In this document: one piece after another, positions 48,004-60,150 of the stretch
How positions within the stretch are numbered: position 1 is the stretch's first letter
How the letters are laid out: every line of letters begins with the position of its first letter
Source of the DNA: Mycteria americana
Taxonomy: Eukaryota > Chordata > Aves > Ciconiiformes > Ciconiidae
DNA length: 64,000 nt
Assembly: GCF_035582795.1 (NCBI RefSeq)
Contig: NC_134373.1
Location: 31,652,501 to 31,716,500 of the forward strand
Direction of reading: 5' to 3'
Translations under genes and position numbers: made by a program
Notes under the pieces: generated by a model
Database searches by the model: none
Seen by the model: only the letters and a program-made list of their open reading frames with translations
Told to the model about the DNA's origin: nothing

Positions 48004-51000
48004 TCCCACTTGCTTCCCTGCTTCTTCTACAATCTCTTTTCCCATGCAGCATTCTCTGTGGTGTTTCCCTACTAAAAGATGGGTTACTGCAATATGCAGG
48101 GAAGGAAGGAGGTTTAGAGAGAGAAAATCCTAAGGACCTAGTAAATTCCTTTCTGAATTGCTATGTTGCTACACTGACTGCGCAACCGCAGAAAGCAAAG
48201 GGATTTGATTATAAGGTTGGGTTTTTTTTATGCTAGCTTCATCACAGCACAGCTTTTTTCATATGGCTGTGAGTAGTGGTCCTCACAAAGACAAGGTCTT
48301 CCAGGAAAAAAATCCCTCTCATTGAACTTTGCCATATTGCACATAGTAGCTAGTGACTGCATAGTCATACACTTAATCATGGCTGCTGATGTTGAGCTCA
48401 AACAGTCAGTACTTAATCACACAAACTAATTCCAGGAAAACTGAAAAATGGAGAAGAAACCATATTGACTGGATATTTTCTAATATGTAAAATCATATAA
48501 ATCCACAGAAATCATCTGTTTAATACATGCCATGTATATGTGTGCAGATGTGTGTGTGTATGTGCATGTGTAAAAAAAGTTGATATAAAATTATCTATCT
48601 ACCTATGGAGAGGGAACAGTACTGAATATGTATATATTGGATGTATTGGATATATTCTCATAGGATAGATGTACGAAAAATAATTCAGTAGAACATTGTC
48701 TGCAGCAAATATATGCTGATGGTTGAATATTAATACATTTTTGGATATAATATGGAGACAGATGCTCAGCCACTGTGGATGGATACAGCTCCATTGAAGA
48801 CTGAGGCCAGCAGTGCAACACTGTTTTACACCGAATGGTATTTTGATTGTATATTCATAGTCCTATCTTTATATTCAGTCCTTTGTATGGATGAATATTT
48901 TGTGTACCGAGAGCAAAGGCATAATAACTCTAATCACAGAAGCAGCCCCATCTACTTCTCTGTTGCCAGCTGTTAGTGTGAGGCTACCCCTGAACAGCAT
49001 GGCAGAATCAGTCTCGATATGTGAACTTGCATATTAAAGTTGAACATTTTGACAGCAGAATAGAGGCATATATTGCTCTAAAATAACCAGCTGGGCCCCT
49101 GTTACTAGGGTATGTAGGCGCCATCACAATCCAAGGGGTGTTAGCTAAACTCCACTAATGCATCTATTTCTGATCTGTAGTTGGAGATGTCAGCCCCCCC
49201 TAGATCATATGACATGTAAATCCTCATGCAGGAAACCTGTGTTTGGGCTATGCATTGAATTCAGATTCAGATCTCAGCCCTCTTCACAAGCTCATTGTTC
49301 GACACTTTCCTGATGATATAGTGAAGGTAAAACAGCCTGCAAATATTTTATAAAGCTTCTGCAAATCACTGGAAAACTGTCTTGACCACAGTACTTCAGA
49401 AACACGCAGTAGTGCTGCAGTCAGTGCACAACAGCTAGACTCCAATGGTTGTTTTAATCTTGTTTAAACTATTCTCTCAGCAGGTAACTGAGAGACATAA
49501 ATTATCTACTACCTGCCAGCAAGGTGCCTGTACTGTAGAAGGTTTTTATGTTACTCAGGAACACATTATATCCAGCTTTGGAGATTCAGTGAAAGAAATG
49601 ACAGTGTTCTTAACAGTAGGGCCACTTAAATGTAAAGGGGCATGCAGACCTCAGACTTAAAGAAAGCAATAAAAACTGTAATGGAAAAATTCTAGGAAGA
49701 AATATTTGGAAAATATCTGTACTCAACTTTTAACTGACTCCTGCAGTACCTACTGTTTTTTTCCTCTCATATATAAAGAGCATCTGTCTACCTGTGGTCC
49801 AAAAGTACTTTGATTCTAGAATGAAGGAAACAACACCAATAAAGTACAAAAGTAAAATTCCCATGAAAGCACACAGCATGTGTGTATTTCTTCTTTGTGC
49901 TGTGCAAAGTCTGTACAAAAAGTCTACAGTCCTTCTAGACCTCAGAAATGTAAAGGGGTATGATGCAGAAAATGGAGGCATGAGTTGTATGGCTGCGTAC
50001 AGCATCCTTGCAGAGCTTGAGGATAAAAGCATTCAGCCTAAACTCCATCCCAACTTGCCTCCATGCCATTCCCATTGACTGCAGCAAGTGAACCAGGTGA
50101 AAAGCACAGATATGCCACAGCTGAAAAACAGAGAGCAGTCCCTTGAGACTCATGATGTATTTCTGTTATTAACAAAATAGTGTTTAAAAGAGTTCATGCA
50201 AAAGTATGAAACTGGAACGTTTGACCTAAGAAACCATCCTTTATGTAACAGCTGCACCTTCGTATCCCTTATTTTGGTGTGCTAATGATCTTCTGTGGAA
50301 CTTGTCAGCTGGTGTGTATGGATATGCTGCATCTGCAGCCCTGCTACCAGGTGCTGAGGAGGCAGCAGGAGTGGAAAGCTGCCTTCAGGCTCTCCCCTCT
50401 GACAGACGTCAGCTGGAGAAAAGCAATGTACAGCTGTGCCTCTTCTCTGAGACCACTCCCGTGTAAAGTCCTATAGGGGCTGGTCCTGTCTCTTTTCCTT
50501 TTCATCATGTGCTGAAGAGCTGTAGGAAAGGTCATGAGGAGCCGAGGGCTATGATACCATCAATCTGTTGATGGCAAGCAGCTCCTATGTCTCTTTTCAG
50601 CTGATGCAATCAGTGCCATGACACAGATGTCACAAAACTTATAGGAGATAAGCCCGGAGATCAAAATCAGTTGGCTGAAGCTGAACTAAAGAAGGAAGAG
50701 ATGTTGCTGGAAGGAAGGAGGAGAACTTGATGTACTTAAGGCAGTGAGTGAATCCTGCTTTCATTTTGGGCAAATGCTATGTAGTTTGTGGTCCCAGTGT
50801 AGACCACGTTGCCCCTGGATTCAGTATGGCTCACAAAGTGCTTGTATCTTTGTCTGCTCTGCTGTCATTTTTTGTGGTAAAGGTGACTTATTTTACCTTT
50901 TGTAAGAGGCCTCCAGAGACTTGTTCAGGTTAAAAAGAGAACAAAGAATAGAGCTTGTCAAATAAAGCAGCAACATATAGGAAATGTGGAAGGTGTAATT

Positions 51001-51139
51001 CCTTACAGATATACTTACTGTCAGTCCAGTTTTGTATTTTATTCTTGGTAAAAGAGGTGTTTGAATATAGATAGACAAGTAAGGATTAGCAGACCCAGTG
51101 CAGACTTTAGAAATGAACATGATCTGAAACCGTCTGGTT
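48004..51139. other. Unique AT-rich non-coding DNA
   Basis: Contains an imperfect TG repeat at 48540-48571. A pair of overlapping frames at 49730-50078 (100 codons minus, 94 codons plus) shows no recognisable family. Confidence 0.4.
48540..48571. repeat. Imperfect (TG)n microsatellite
   Basis: TG dinucleotides interrupted by 'cagatg', 'ta' and 'ca' steps over about 30 bases. Confidence 0.75.
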
Positions 51140-51282
51140 TTATAGCTTTGGGCAAATCATATAATCTCTCTGCTACTGTTTTCTGATCTGTAATCCAAGG
51201 GCAGTAATTCTTTCTTGCTTCTCAGTGGTGAATTAATGAATGCTTTCACAGTGTTTTGCGGTGCCATATACAAATATTACAA
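51140..51282 (+). repeat. MIR-like SINE relic
   Basis: 'ctttgggcaaatcatataatctctctgctactgttttctgatctgtaa' follows the MIR core ('cttgggcaagtcacttaacctctctgtgcctcagtttcctcatctgtaa'). It is followed by 'gtgaattaatgaatgctttcacagtgttttg...gccatatacaaat', like the MIR 3' portion. Confidence 0.6.
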
Positions 51283-52470
51283 TTACAGAGAAGCAAGCAG
51301 CATATGGTATTAATGTCAAACATATACAGGGTAAAACTTGGGATGGATGCTGGATAGCGGTGCACTCGGATACAACTGTAATGAGTTCATTAGTAATGCA
51401 CAACTGGATTGATTAAGTAGTTGCCACTGTGTAAAGCCTTGTCTAGAGCTGATACTTGATATATTATTTTGACCCGAGACAGATGCTCAATGATCTTGTC
51501 TCTTAAGTTTTGGCAATGCCTGTCATGTCAATACAAATTATCGAGCTGGACTGAAAGAAAGAAGCTGTAGTTGCCACATGGATATCCTTTTTATATTCTT
51601 CTGTACATAAGAATTGCAGCTTCCCAAACTGGATTTTTTATATAACCTTTCAAAGCACAGTTTGAAATAGCTTGTCTTTTTTTTTTTTCTTTCTTCCTTT
51701 TTTTCTTCCTTCCTGAGAATATTTCCTCTTGCCATCATGATAAAAATGTACTACTGTGACAAAACAACCATGTCCCGGGATTTTATCCTTTCCTACCACA
51801 ATGGCAGCACATCCTGTATTATGATGACACAGCACAGAAATTCCACCACACTGAGGGTACTTTTGCATTACCTGATACTGGTAACTGTGATATGAAGCGT
51901 CAGAAGATATAACAGTTTTCTACACAAAAGAGTCATGGGAAGATTCAGAGTCTCTGAGGACCTCGATATCCAACTGAGATGAGAGGTCTGGATGAGTCAG
52001 AGTAGTTGTGTGCAGAAGCCTTTCAGCTCTAGGCTAGGGATCTGAAGGTGAACAACAGCTGGAGGAGGTTACCTATTCCTGGAGGTTTTGATGGCTTATT
52101 TGAAATGGGCTTCAATTGGGCATCCGGAGCCTTTTGCAGCAGGCTGAATATTACAGATTGGGAGGCTGGCACCAGCAGCAGTGGTGACTAGTACAGTGCA
52201 CCCCTCCATCCATCCCAGCGCAGTCAGTACGGACTGCAAGTGAGAAGTGGCAGTGCAGATAGCATATACTTTAGGGGTACAGATACTCGACGCAAAGAAT
52301 GTTTTGGTTTGGGTCCTTCCACTGTAGAGTGAAAAGATTCCTACCTTTTCCTTTCCTTCCCTAAGTCTCGCTCCAGCCGTGCATCCTTCCTCATCCCAAA
52401 CTCCCGACAGCTCCTGGGCTGTGCCTCGTGTACGTTCACTGGCATGTTAGAGTGACCTAAGGATTGCTAG
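51283..52470. other. Unique non-coding DNA
   Basis: No recognised exon. A T-rich run begins at 51677, followed by TTCC-type pyrimidine sequence to about 51712. Confidence 0.4.
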
Positions 52471-52570
52471 TCCCATTTTAAGGCAGGCTAACTGAGGCCT
52501 TCTGCAAATGGGAAGCAAGGCATAGCACTGTGAAATGATTTGCTAAAGGTTATCCAGCTGTGACTGAGAA
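52471..52570 (-). repeat. MIR/L2-type relic
   Basis: 'cccattttaaggcaggctaactgaggcc' followed later by 'gatttgctaaaggttatccagctgtgac' matches the reverse-complement MIR/L2 tail ('cccattttacagatgaggaaactgaggc ... acttgcccaaggtcacacagc'). Confidence 0.55.
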
Positions 52571-53579
52571 AAGTGTGCTCTCGTTCTGCTGCAAAAGATG
52601 CCACAAAAGTGTAAATGTTAATAGTAATAACTTTCTCTACATGTGTTTCTGCTTTGCAAAATTACACCTCCACCAAGGGACTTGTTAATGTCAACGGCAT
52701 TCAGTTTTCATGATCACCGCTTGAAATGATCAGTCAGCTGTATGGATCTACAAATTGCTCCCTTGCAGCCAACCTCTTAGTCTAATGCTCAGGCGACAGT
52801 CAGCCGTAAGGATCAGACTCAAGAAGATGCCTTTGATTTTCCTTTGATGTTTCTGAGCCAAGGAAGAATTTCACACGGCCACTGGGCGGTAGGTGAAGAT
52901 CCCTTCTGTTTGTGGAAAGCCAATTATAACGCGGCTGACCCGCTTTGACATTAAGATTACTGGCAGGACATCTGGGATGTCCTTGCGAGGCAGAGCTGCC
53001 TCACTGAATGTGCCTAACTAGGGGCACAGACCGACTTGTTTGTCTGGATGCAGCGATCGTTCAAATAGCGTGATTATAATGGAGGCTGCACGAATTGATC
53101 CTGGTCAGATGCAGTGCATTTATTTGCTTGCACTTTGGCATCATTGCCAATGTGCGAGGATAAAGGGGGGTTCTCCTTTAGGATTTAATGACAAGTGGGA
53201 ACAACTTACGAGGAGAACAGGTCCTAGTTTCTAAGCCTCTCTTCCAGTTAACTCTCTCTCCCCTTTTGGTTTTTTTTGTTCCCTTATTCACCTCTTACCC
53301 CAGATCTAAGACCAGCAAAAGCTCTTAAAGACCCACACAAAAAAGCATCAAGAAGGACGTTATTTGCCAGAAGGCTCTCTAGAGTAAGGTGCACACTGGG
53401 AGAGAGGTGGAGGCAAAAGAGCTAAGCCTAGAGGGGAGGCCAGCGGGGCATCAGAGGAGAAGAGCTGCAACTTTTTTCTCTTTAACCTCTGTTGAAACAA
53501 GGTGGACGCAGATTGCTTTTCGACTGCGATTGCTGGCAGTACTTTGGGGGGGTTGCGTGGGTTTTGGTTGTGTTTTTCT
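52571..53579. other. Upstream flank of the third CpG island
   Basis: Ordinary sequence that becomes gradually richer in G toward 53.4 kb. No TATA box in a convincing position was seen. Confidence 0.4.
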
Positions 53580-53661
53580 TCTCCCATGCGCCGGAGCCTT
53601 GCGGCAGCCGCTGCACCCTCCGGGGGGGGACGAGCACCCCCCGGCCCGCGCCGCGGGGCGG

Positions 53662-53680
53662 ACTACAGGCCCCGTCATGC
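53662..53680 (+). promoter_or_regulatory. ZNF143/THAP11-type promoter motif
   Basis: 'actacaggccccgtcatgc' aligns without gaps to the consensus ACTACAATTCCCAGCATGC at 14 of 19 positions, including the intact ACTACA and ATGC ends. It lies 108 bases upstream of the proposed start codon, a usual distance for this promoter-proximal site. Confidence 0.6.
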
Positions 53681-53709
53681 CGCCGCGCGGGCGGGCGGTA
53701 GCGGCGGAG

Positions 53710-53721
53710 CGCGCCTGCGCC
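53710..53721 (+). promoter_or_regulatory. NRF1-like motif
   Basis: 'cgcgcctgcgcc' matches the NRF1 consensus YGCGCAYGCGCR at 10 of 12 positions. Such sites are common in CpG islands. Confidence 0.4.
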
Positions 53722-53787
53722 GCCAGACGTGGCAGCAGCCCGCAGCGGCGGCGGGTCCGGAGCGGGTCCGGCTCGGCGGCGGCGGCG

Positions 53788-53868
53788 ATGGCTGTGCCGG
53801 GGCAGGGCGCGGGGGCTGCGCGGCGCCGCGGGCGGCTCCCGCCGCTGCTGCTGCTGCTCGGCCTGGCG
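53788..53868 (+). CDS. First coding exon of an unidentified secreted or membrane protein
   Basis: The exon encodes 27 residues, beginning MAVPGQGAGAA, then a basic stretch RRRGR (residues 12-16) and a leucine-rich core LPPLLLLLGLA (17-27). That is the n-region plus hydrophobic core of a signal peptide or signal anchor. The start is supported by a strong initiation context (G at -3, G at +4), by the CpG island and by upstream promoter motifs. An in-frame ATG at 53677 is further upstream and in weaker context. The reading frame meets a consensus donor, GCG|GTGAGT, with the intron from 53869 in phase 0. A short exon ending within the signal peptide followed by a long intron is common in receptors and extracellular proteins. 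No second exon is visible before the window ends, so the gene cannot be named. Initiation and splicing are inferred from sequence only. Confidence 0.65.
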
Positions 53869-55424
53869 GTGAGTGGCGGCGGCCGCGCCCCGGGGCGGCG
53901 GGGGGCGGGCGCGGGTGTCCCCCCTTCCCCGGGCCGGGGCGGCGGCGCGCGGCGCGGCCGGCGGAGTTGGGCGAAAGTTGGGAGCGGGACGGGCCCCTCG
54001 GGCTGGGCGCGGCGGCCGCCACCGCTGCCCGCACCCGCCGCCGCCCCGGGCGGGCTCGGCTCGGCACGGCACAGCCGGGCATGGCTGGGCTCCGGCAGCT
54101 CTCCTGCCGGGTGTTCCCCCAGCCCTCAGCCCGTCTGCTGCTTTCCTGTTCCCCTCCCTTTCTCCCTGTCTCTCAGTCTCTCAAAAAACACCCAGAGAAA
54201 GCCCAACCCGGCGTGCGGCGGCGTCTCCTCGAGCGGCTGCGGGCTGGAGCCCCCGGCTCGCCCCGGCCGGCCCCGGCACCGGGGGCTCCGACCGGCGGGC
54301 GCTTCGTTCGTGAGGAAGTTTCGTGTGAAAATCGGTGCGGCGGCGGCAGAGGGTTTCCCTCGGCGGCGGCTCTGCCGCAGCAGAGCTGCCTCGCTCGGCT
54401 TTGTGCACCTGTGCGCCCGTGGGCAGCCCTGCCGCCCCTGCCTCCGCGTCCCTCACGTGTGGCGCGCTCCATCTTAGTGCGTTCCGGAGGAGCTGGGTAT
54501 GTCTTTCTGCGGTTACACCAAGGAGAACACTCCTTACCTCAGGGAGACTCCTGGACTTACAGAAATATTTTAAAGTCTGAATTTTCTGGTTTTGTCCACA
54601 GAATTTAGCATAGATAGCTCAAAAGATTGGCGAAGGCATGCTTTAAAGCAGTCCTTTATTTACTTTATTGGCATGAACTACAGTTCTTCCTTCTGCCTGG
54701 ATAAATAGAGTTAATAATTAATGAAAAATTACATTAATTTTTTTACGCACACGTCATCTGAAGTGTATTTGGAAATGCATGACCTAGGAGTGCTCATCTA
54801 ATTCATACAAATCAAGTGCGGAATTGCTAATTGCCCTATGCTTATTCTGTGCTAATATTAGAATTGCCATTGTGGGACAGAAAGCATCGGCCCTGTCTGA
54901 TGTAGCCTTTTGCCCCTGGCAGGGGCCTAGCTATCAGCTCATTCAGGAGGAGGGAAAAGAAATGCTGTGCATGCTGCACAATTTTTGTTTTGTTCTAAGC
55001 TTGGTCTAGAAGCATAGACCTCTGCTATCTGCAGTTTATTTATTGATTTCAAGTGAAACCGAAGTCAGGCTGAACTCTTCCTAAAATGTTGGAGGGGTCT
55101 TAGTGTGGCTGCTTTTTCCCTGGTGGCTCATCTTTAATATACACAGTACTTTTTTCAATGATACTTGTGGCAGTGTATTCCTCGGATTAAGTATATACTG
55201 TGGACCAAGTAGACAAGTAGACTGAATTTTCCCTTCATTTAAAATAACTGAACACGTGGAGTTATTTGTGGTATTTCCTTCTGTATCCACTGCAACTGTC
55301 AGACCTTATCTTACTGTAACATTCATTTTATGTTAATGTAAGTATTTTGCTGTGATTTCTTTTTGTAGATTAAAAGATTTTTTTTTCCCCAGCTTTCTTC
55401 ATGTGAATCAGTTGTTCCTAACTA

Positions 55425-55725
55425 TTCTAGTTACCCTTCTTTGGACCTTTTGCATTGCAGAGCTGGTGTCTTTGAGATGAGCAGAGTGGGCCTGCCACCG
55501 TCAGTGAAATTATGTGAAGCCATTATAATTTATCCACATTATTCTCTCTTCCCCTTCTTAATTTGCCCCAGCATTTTATTTGCTCTGTGATGCTGCATGC
55601 TGAGCAGATGTCTTCATTGAGCTGTTGATTCAGCTAATTCTTTCCCCTTTGCTGTGTACAAGTAGTTTAAATTATTTCTTCCAATTTGCATTATCTTGCA
55701 CTTGAAGGTGCGATTTTTCATCTTG
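55425..55725 (-). repeat. Ancient CR1 fragment
   Basis: Reading the plus strand, 'ttacccttctttggaccttttgca', 'cattattctctcttccccttcttaatttgccccagcattttatttgc' and 'ccaatttgcattatcttgcacttgaa' occur in the same order as the reverse complement of old CR1 ORF2 subfamilies. Identity is low and there are gaps. This copy is clearly older than the other CR1s in the window. Confidence 0.6.
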
Positions 55726-58057
55726 AAATATGTAACTTGCTGTACGCCAGGATTAAAAAAACTAGCCTACAGCTGTGACATTGCAAAACCTGCTTTTAAA
55801 TTTTTCTTGAGTCAATGTTTGCAAAGGCAGTGAGGCTGTTAAATCAGGACGTTCTCAGTGTGTAAAGTTAAAGCGAAGGTAATGCCAGCTGCTTGGTAGG
55901 ACAGAGGTTAATGAGAACATTGTCTTTCTTTCCAGTCCATCCTTTTTTATGTACCCAAACATGATTTTTTTTCCTTTTTTTTTTTCCTGGAAGTGCTGAG
56001 TGCTTGCAATGCACCTGGGACAGCAGCTAGTCATGCATGCATAATGCTTCTGAAAAATAGGGCTCACTTTTAAAGAAGGACCTAAAATTTGAGGTGGCTT
56101 CCGAGAATTGAAATCTTTATCTTTGTAAGACTTCCTGCATTTGTAAAAGGAAAACTACAAAGCTGGATGAAGAAAACACCTCAGTATCTTCTAATGGAAG
56201 ATGTTGAGGTGTTATCTTCTGCATCACTGTAAATATGTGACACACACGTGAGGAAGATACTGTGCTGATCTCTGCCTGCTGTAAAGTTTTATTTCTTGAA
56301 TGAGTCGGAGAGTCATAGGGAAGTTGCGGTTTAACTTTAAAGATACTTCCCTGTTTGGTATGTAAAGTGGTTAACTATATTTCACACTTGAAGGACTGAA
56401 TTTACTGTTAAAGGCATTGGGAAGGAGTTTCACAGTGAGGTGGATTTGCATTTCCTCTGATGTATTGGGTACTGTCCTTTCCCTAGCGGAGGCCAGCTGC
56501 TGCTTCCAATGGGATTACGCATCTGGGATCTGTTTGCTTTGCAAACACTGATGAAGGTTATCTCGGGCCAACGTGGCAAAGGTCAGTTCATCTTCTGAGT
56601 GTTGGCTTAATGGCAGAGGAACTGAGTCAAGAGAGTCTGACCAACTTACAGCCATTGGGAAGCAGGCTTCTTGAGCTGGTGCCATTCAAACCGAGTACCT
56701 TCAAAGAAAGACTTGAAAGGAACATTTCAGATTTCCAGCTCCTCAAGTCCCAGTAACGTCACAGCAATGCACCAGTGAGCGCTGACACAGACTTGTGAAC
56801 CCAGGCCTGTGGGGAGGGCTTGGACGTGGCTAACTCCTTGTGTTGCAGGTAGCCTTGCAGCATGGCAGCAGTGGCTTTGCCTCTGGTGAGTTTGCAGGCA
56901 GGGTGAGTGTGCTGCTTCTCCTCTGCAGTGCTCAGGTGCTGTTTCCTGTGGTGGCATTTGGGCTTGAATTTGGGAGCGCCTCTTCCCATCCAGTTACTGT
57001 TTGTGCTACAGAAGCTGCTTTGGGAAGTGTTTTGCTTGCAGCCAGAGGGAGGGTATTGCAGAGGCAAATCCCCTACTTGCTGTCCCCCTTCCCCATTCCT
57101 ACTTTGTCTGTTCCCTCTTCAAAATACAGATTTGTAAAACTTGTGATATGGGCTATGCTCTGTCTCCTCAGATGCCCTTCCCAAATCAAACCTTGGCTTT
57201 CAGGACTGGTTTTGTTATTCAGCTCTGTACCTCATGGAGTGAGGTTTTGAATCCATTGGCTGTGGTGCCAAAGCGCTTGTTTACTTCAGAGGGCCTGGGA
57301 TGTTGCCACAAGTGTGGTGTGGTCATCTGAAGTGGTGTTTCTGCCCAGGAGTACGTTCAGGACATCGTGAGCAATTGGTGATGGAAGAGGTGCTTGTTCT
57401 GTTGTTGACCATTTCTTTTGTTTTTTGGTGACGCAGTTCCTTGAGTTCCTCCATTTGAGTAAAATGGAGGTAATGAGACTCACCTTTCTTCAGAGTTGTG
57501 TTTGGAGGTCTGTGAATGGAGAAACTCAATGCAATTTGCAACCAGAATCACAGACTAGCATTGCCTTAAATTTCTTTGTGTGAACAGGATCACTTTGGAA
57601 GTAAGTTATGGTTTACCTTGATCCTGCCACCATTTCAAGCTTGTGAATGGCAAAAAATTGTGATAGCAAAGCAGGTCTTAAATTTTGGCCCTTTGCTAGC
57701 TGAGAGTAGCTGGTAGAATTGGTGGAGGGTGCTGTGATTTGTGCACTTGCAGAACACAGATAACAAAGGTAATCTTATTTGTGGCTGCCTTGATAATGTC
57801 CTGTCTGTTGTCTTTGGGTTTATAGTCATATAGCATATTTTCTGGGTGACCGCAAATAGACTCTTTCTCTCCCCCTCCTCACTTTTCAAGAGATGACACA
57901 CCACGAGCATGTGGTTGTGCGCTGCTCTAGGATCAGCTGCGTGCTGGCTTGCTCTGATGCTGCCTCCCTTTTGCTTCTTGCAGATCACTTCCTTTCTGTG
58001 TGACTCTTACTCCAACAATTTAAATTAAGCTTCATCTCCTATCACCTGGCAAAAAAA

Positions 58058-58130
58058 TGTGAGGATTAATTAGTTAATATTTGTGCAATGCTTTGAAGAT
58101 AACAAGTGCCATATAAAGTGCTAAGGATTT
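58058..58130 (+). repeat. MIR/L2-type 3' relic
   Basis: 'gtgaggattaattagttaatatttgtgcaatgctttgaagat' and 'gtgccatataaagtgctaag' match the 3' region of old SINE/LINE families ('gtgaggattaaatgagttaat...aaagcgctttgagat...gctatataagtgctaag'). Confidence 0.55.
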
Positions 58131-58307
58131 TCAGGTGTCATTTTTCACCCTCTCTTCTTTATAAGTCCCATTAATAGTGTTTTTGTATTCTTTTTATAGC
58201 ATCTCCTACGTGCTTCTTGAGTAGGTGATACTTCTTTAAACTTCTTCAAAACCCAATTTTTAGTGGGGGATTATGTGCATATGCTCTGCTCATGCCCTTA
58301 GCTTCTG

Positions 58308-59234
58308 GTTTGGGTTGGAAGGGACCTTAAAGATCATCTAGTTCCAACTGCCCTGCCACGGGCAGGGACACCTTCCACTAGACCAGGTTGCTCAGAGCCC
58401 CATCCAGCCTGGCCTTGAACCCTTCCAGGGATGAAGCATCCACAACTTCTCTGGGCAACCTGTTCCAGTGCCCCACCACCCTCAGAGTGAAGAATTTCTT
58501 CCATATATCTAATCTAAATCTACCCTCTTTCAGTTTAAAGCCATTACCCCTTGTCCTATCACTACATGCCCTTGTAAAAAGTCCCTCTCCAGCTTTCTTG
58601 TAGGCCCCCTTCAGGTACTGGAAGGCTGCTCTAAGGTCTCCCTGGAGCCTTCTCCAGGCTGAACAACCCCAACTCTCTCAGCCTGTCTTCACAGGAGAGG
58701 TCCTCCAGCCCTCTGATCATCTTTGTGGCCCTCCTCTGGACTTGCTCCAAGAGGGCCGTGTCGTTCTTATGTTAGGGGCCCCAGAGCTGAATGCAGTACT
58801 CCAGGTGGGGGTCTCACGAGAGCGGAGCAGAGGGGGAGAATCACCTCCCTCAACCTGCTGGTCATGCTTCTTTGGATGCAGCCCAGGATAGGGTTGGCTT
58901 TCTGGGCTGCAAGTGCACATTACCAGATCATGTTGGGCTTCTCATCAACCAACACCCCCAAGTCCTTCTCCTCAGGGCTGCTCTCAAATCCATTCTCCAC
59001 CCAGCCTGCACTTGTGCTTGGGATTGCCCTGACCCACATGCAGGACCTTGCACTGGGCCTTGCTGAACTTCATGAGGTTCGCATGGGCCCACCTCTCAAG
59101 CCTGTCAAGGTCCCTGTGGATGGCCTCCCTTCCCTCCAGCGTGTTGACTGCACCACACAGCTTGGTGTTGTTGGCAGACTTGCTGAGGGTGCTCTCAATC
59201 CCACTGTCCATGTTGCCGACAAAGATGTTAAGCA
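58308..59234 (-). mobile_element. CR1 LINE, 5'-truncated
   Basis: The plus strand opens with the reverse complement of the CR1 3' end ('gggttggaagggacc', 'atcatctagttccaac'), continues through the 3' UTR and C-terminal ORF2, and stops at 'gacaaagatgttaagcag' within the RT domain. Recognisable minus-strand protein pieces include 'HRDLDRLERWAHANLMKFSKAQCKVLHVGQ' (split over frames; 58984-59211). The catalytic F/YADD box reads 'SANN'. Frameshifts separate the pieces. It is a different, younger-looking subfamily than the ancient fragment at 55.4 kb and lies antisense to the host gene. Confidence 0.95.
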
Positions 59235-59526
59235 GTTGTTAATTAGTAAATAGTTGCACAGGTTTTCCTTCACTAAGCATTTGAAAACCAGTGATAAACC
59301 ATAAATTAATTGGTTACACAGAACCCTTAAGAACCCTTAGTATAGACTATTATGCCTGTAGCTTATGTTCCTTAAAACCCAGTGTTTAAGAACAATATGA
59401 ACAGTAGAGTCTAGTCAAATCTTGACATCTCCATGGTATTTTTTGCTGTCTTCTATATTTGGAAAGTGAACATAGCAAGTATCACGTTAAGTGAAATGCC
59501 TTACTTGTAGCATTCTTCAGCCTAAG

Positions 59527-60150
59527 TTAAAGAATACCAAGATACTCTGTCAGGATTTTAATTTGCCTTCCTTTGTGAACAAAAGAAGATATGACACTTG
59601 CCTCTTGCAGACATGACCCACCACAATAAAATGTCAGCAGTGCTTGTGGTTTTTTATTCCTTGAATGGCTAGAGGTGAGAGTTAATTGATCTGGATTATA
59701 TACAGAGTAAGAATGCACTCTTCCATGGAGCTCATGGGAAATGAACAAAAACCAAGAAGTGTCCAGTGGGAGTGTCTGAAAATGTAAATCTGTCAGGCAA
59801 ATCCATGTTTTTCCAATGCTGTCAGCTTTCCGATGCAGAAGTTGTTGATCTTCCAGTGTGTCTGCTGGAGTGCTCCTCACTTGGCCATCCCATGCTGCTG
59901 TAGGCACTGGAGTCGGCACTCGCCACTGAGCCCGTAGACGGCTTTTTGGATCAGTCGCCGATAATGTGGTGCAGCCTCTGTGCTGGGGGTCCTCAGCAGG
60001 TTGCAGTTTGGGAAGCCCTGCAGATGTGGTTGGGAGAAGATCGTGTTGTGGTCCCAGCTGGATTGCAGGGGCTACTGCAGGGGCTCCTTCAGTTGTGACC
60101 CCTGAAGCCTGAGACCCAAGTGCTACCCGTACTCTTCCCCCCTCATTCAC
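59527..60150 (-). other. Unassigned 207-codon open frame
   Basis: The longest open frame outside CpG-rich DNA. The N-terminal third is Ala/Pro/Thr-rich; the rest has no hydrophobic segment or motif that I know. It is antisense to the putative host gene, with no promoter or splice evidence. It may be a chance frame, as the first 150 bases are GC-richer than the surroundings, or a piece of an unrecognised repeat. Confidence 0.15.

Larger units (their letters stand above)
53580..54480. promoter_or_regulatory. Third CpG island, promoter of a rightward gene
   Basis: About 900 bases of CpG-dense sequence centred on the first coding exon at 53788. It carries a ZNF143/THAP11-type motif and an NRF1-like motif upstream of the start codon. 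The absence of a TATA box and the presence of these factors' motifs fit a broadly expressed, housekeeping-type promoter. Transcription start is not marked by sequence but is probably between about 53600 and 53760. Confidence 0.85.

Noticed and set aside
53389..54608. Plus-strand frames of 362 and 368 codons across the third CpG island
   Set aside because: They read straight through the consensus donor at 53869 into intron sequence and are compositional. Only the 27 codons before the donor look like a real signal-peptide exon.
58388..59253. Plus-strand frames (up to 176 codons) across the 58.3-kb region
   Set aside because: Antisense shadows of the second CR1 LINE.
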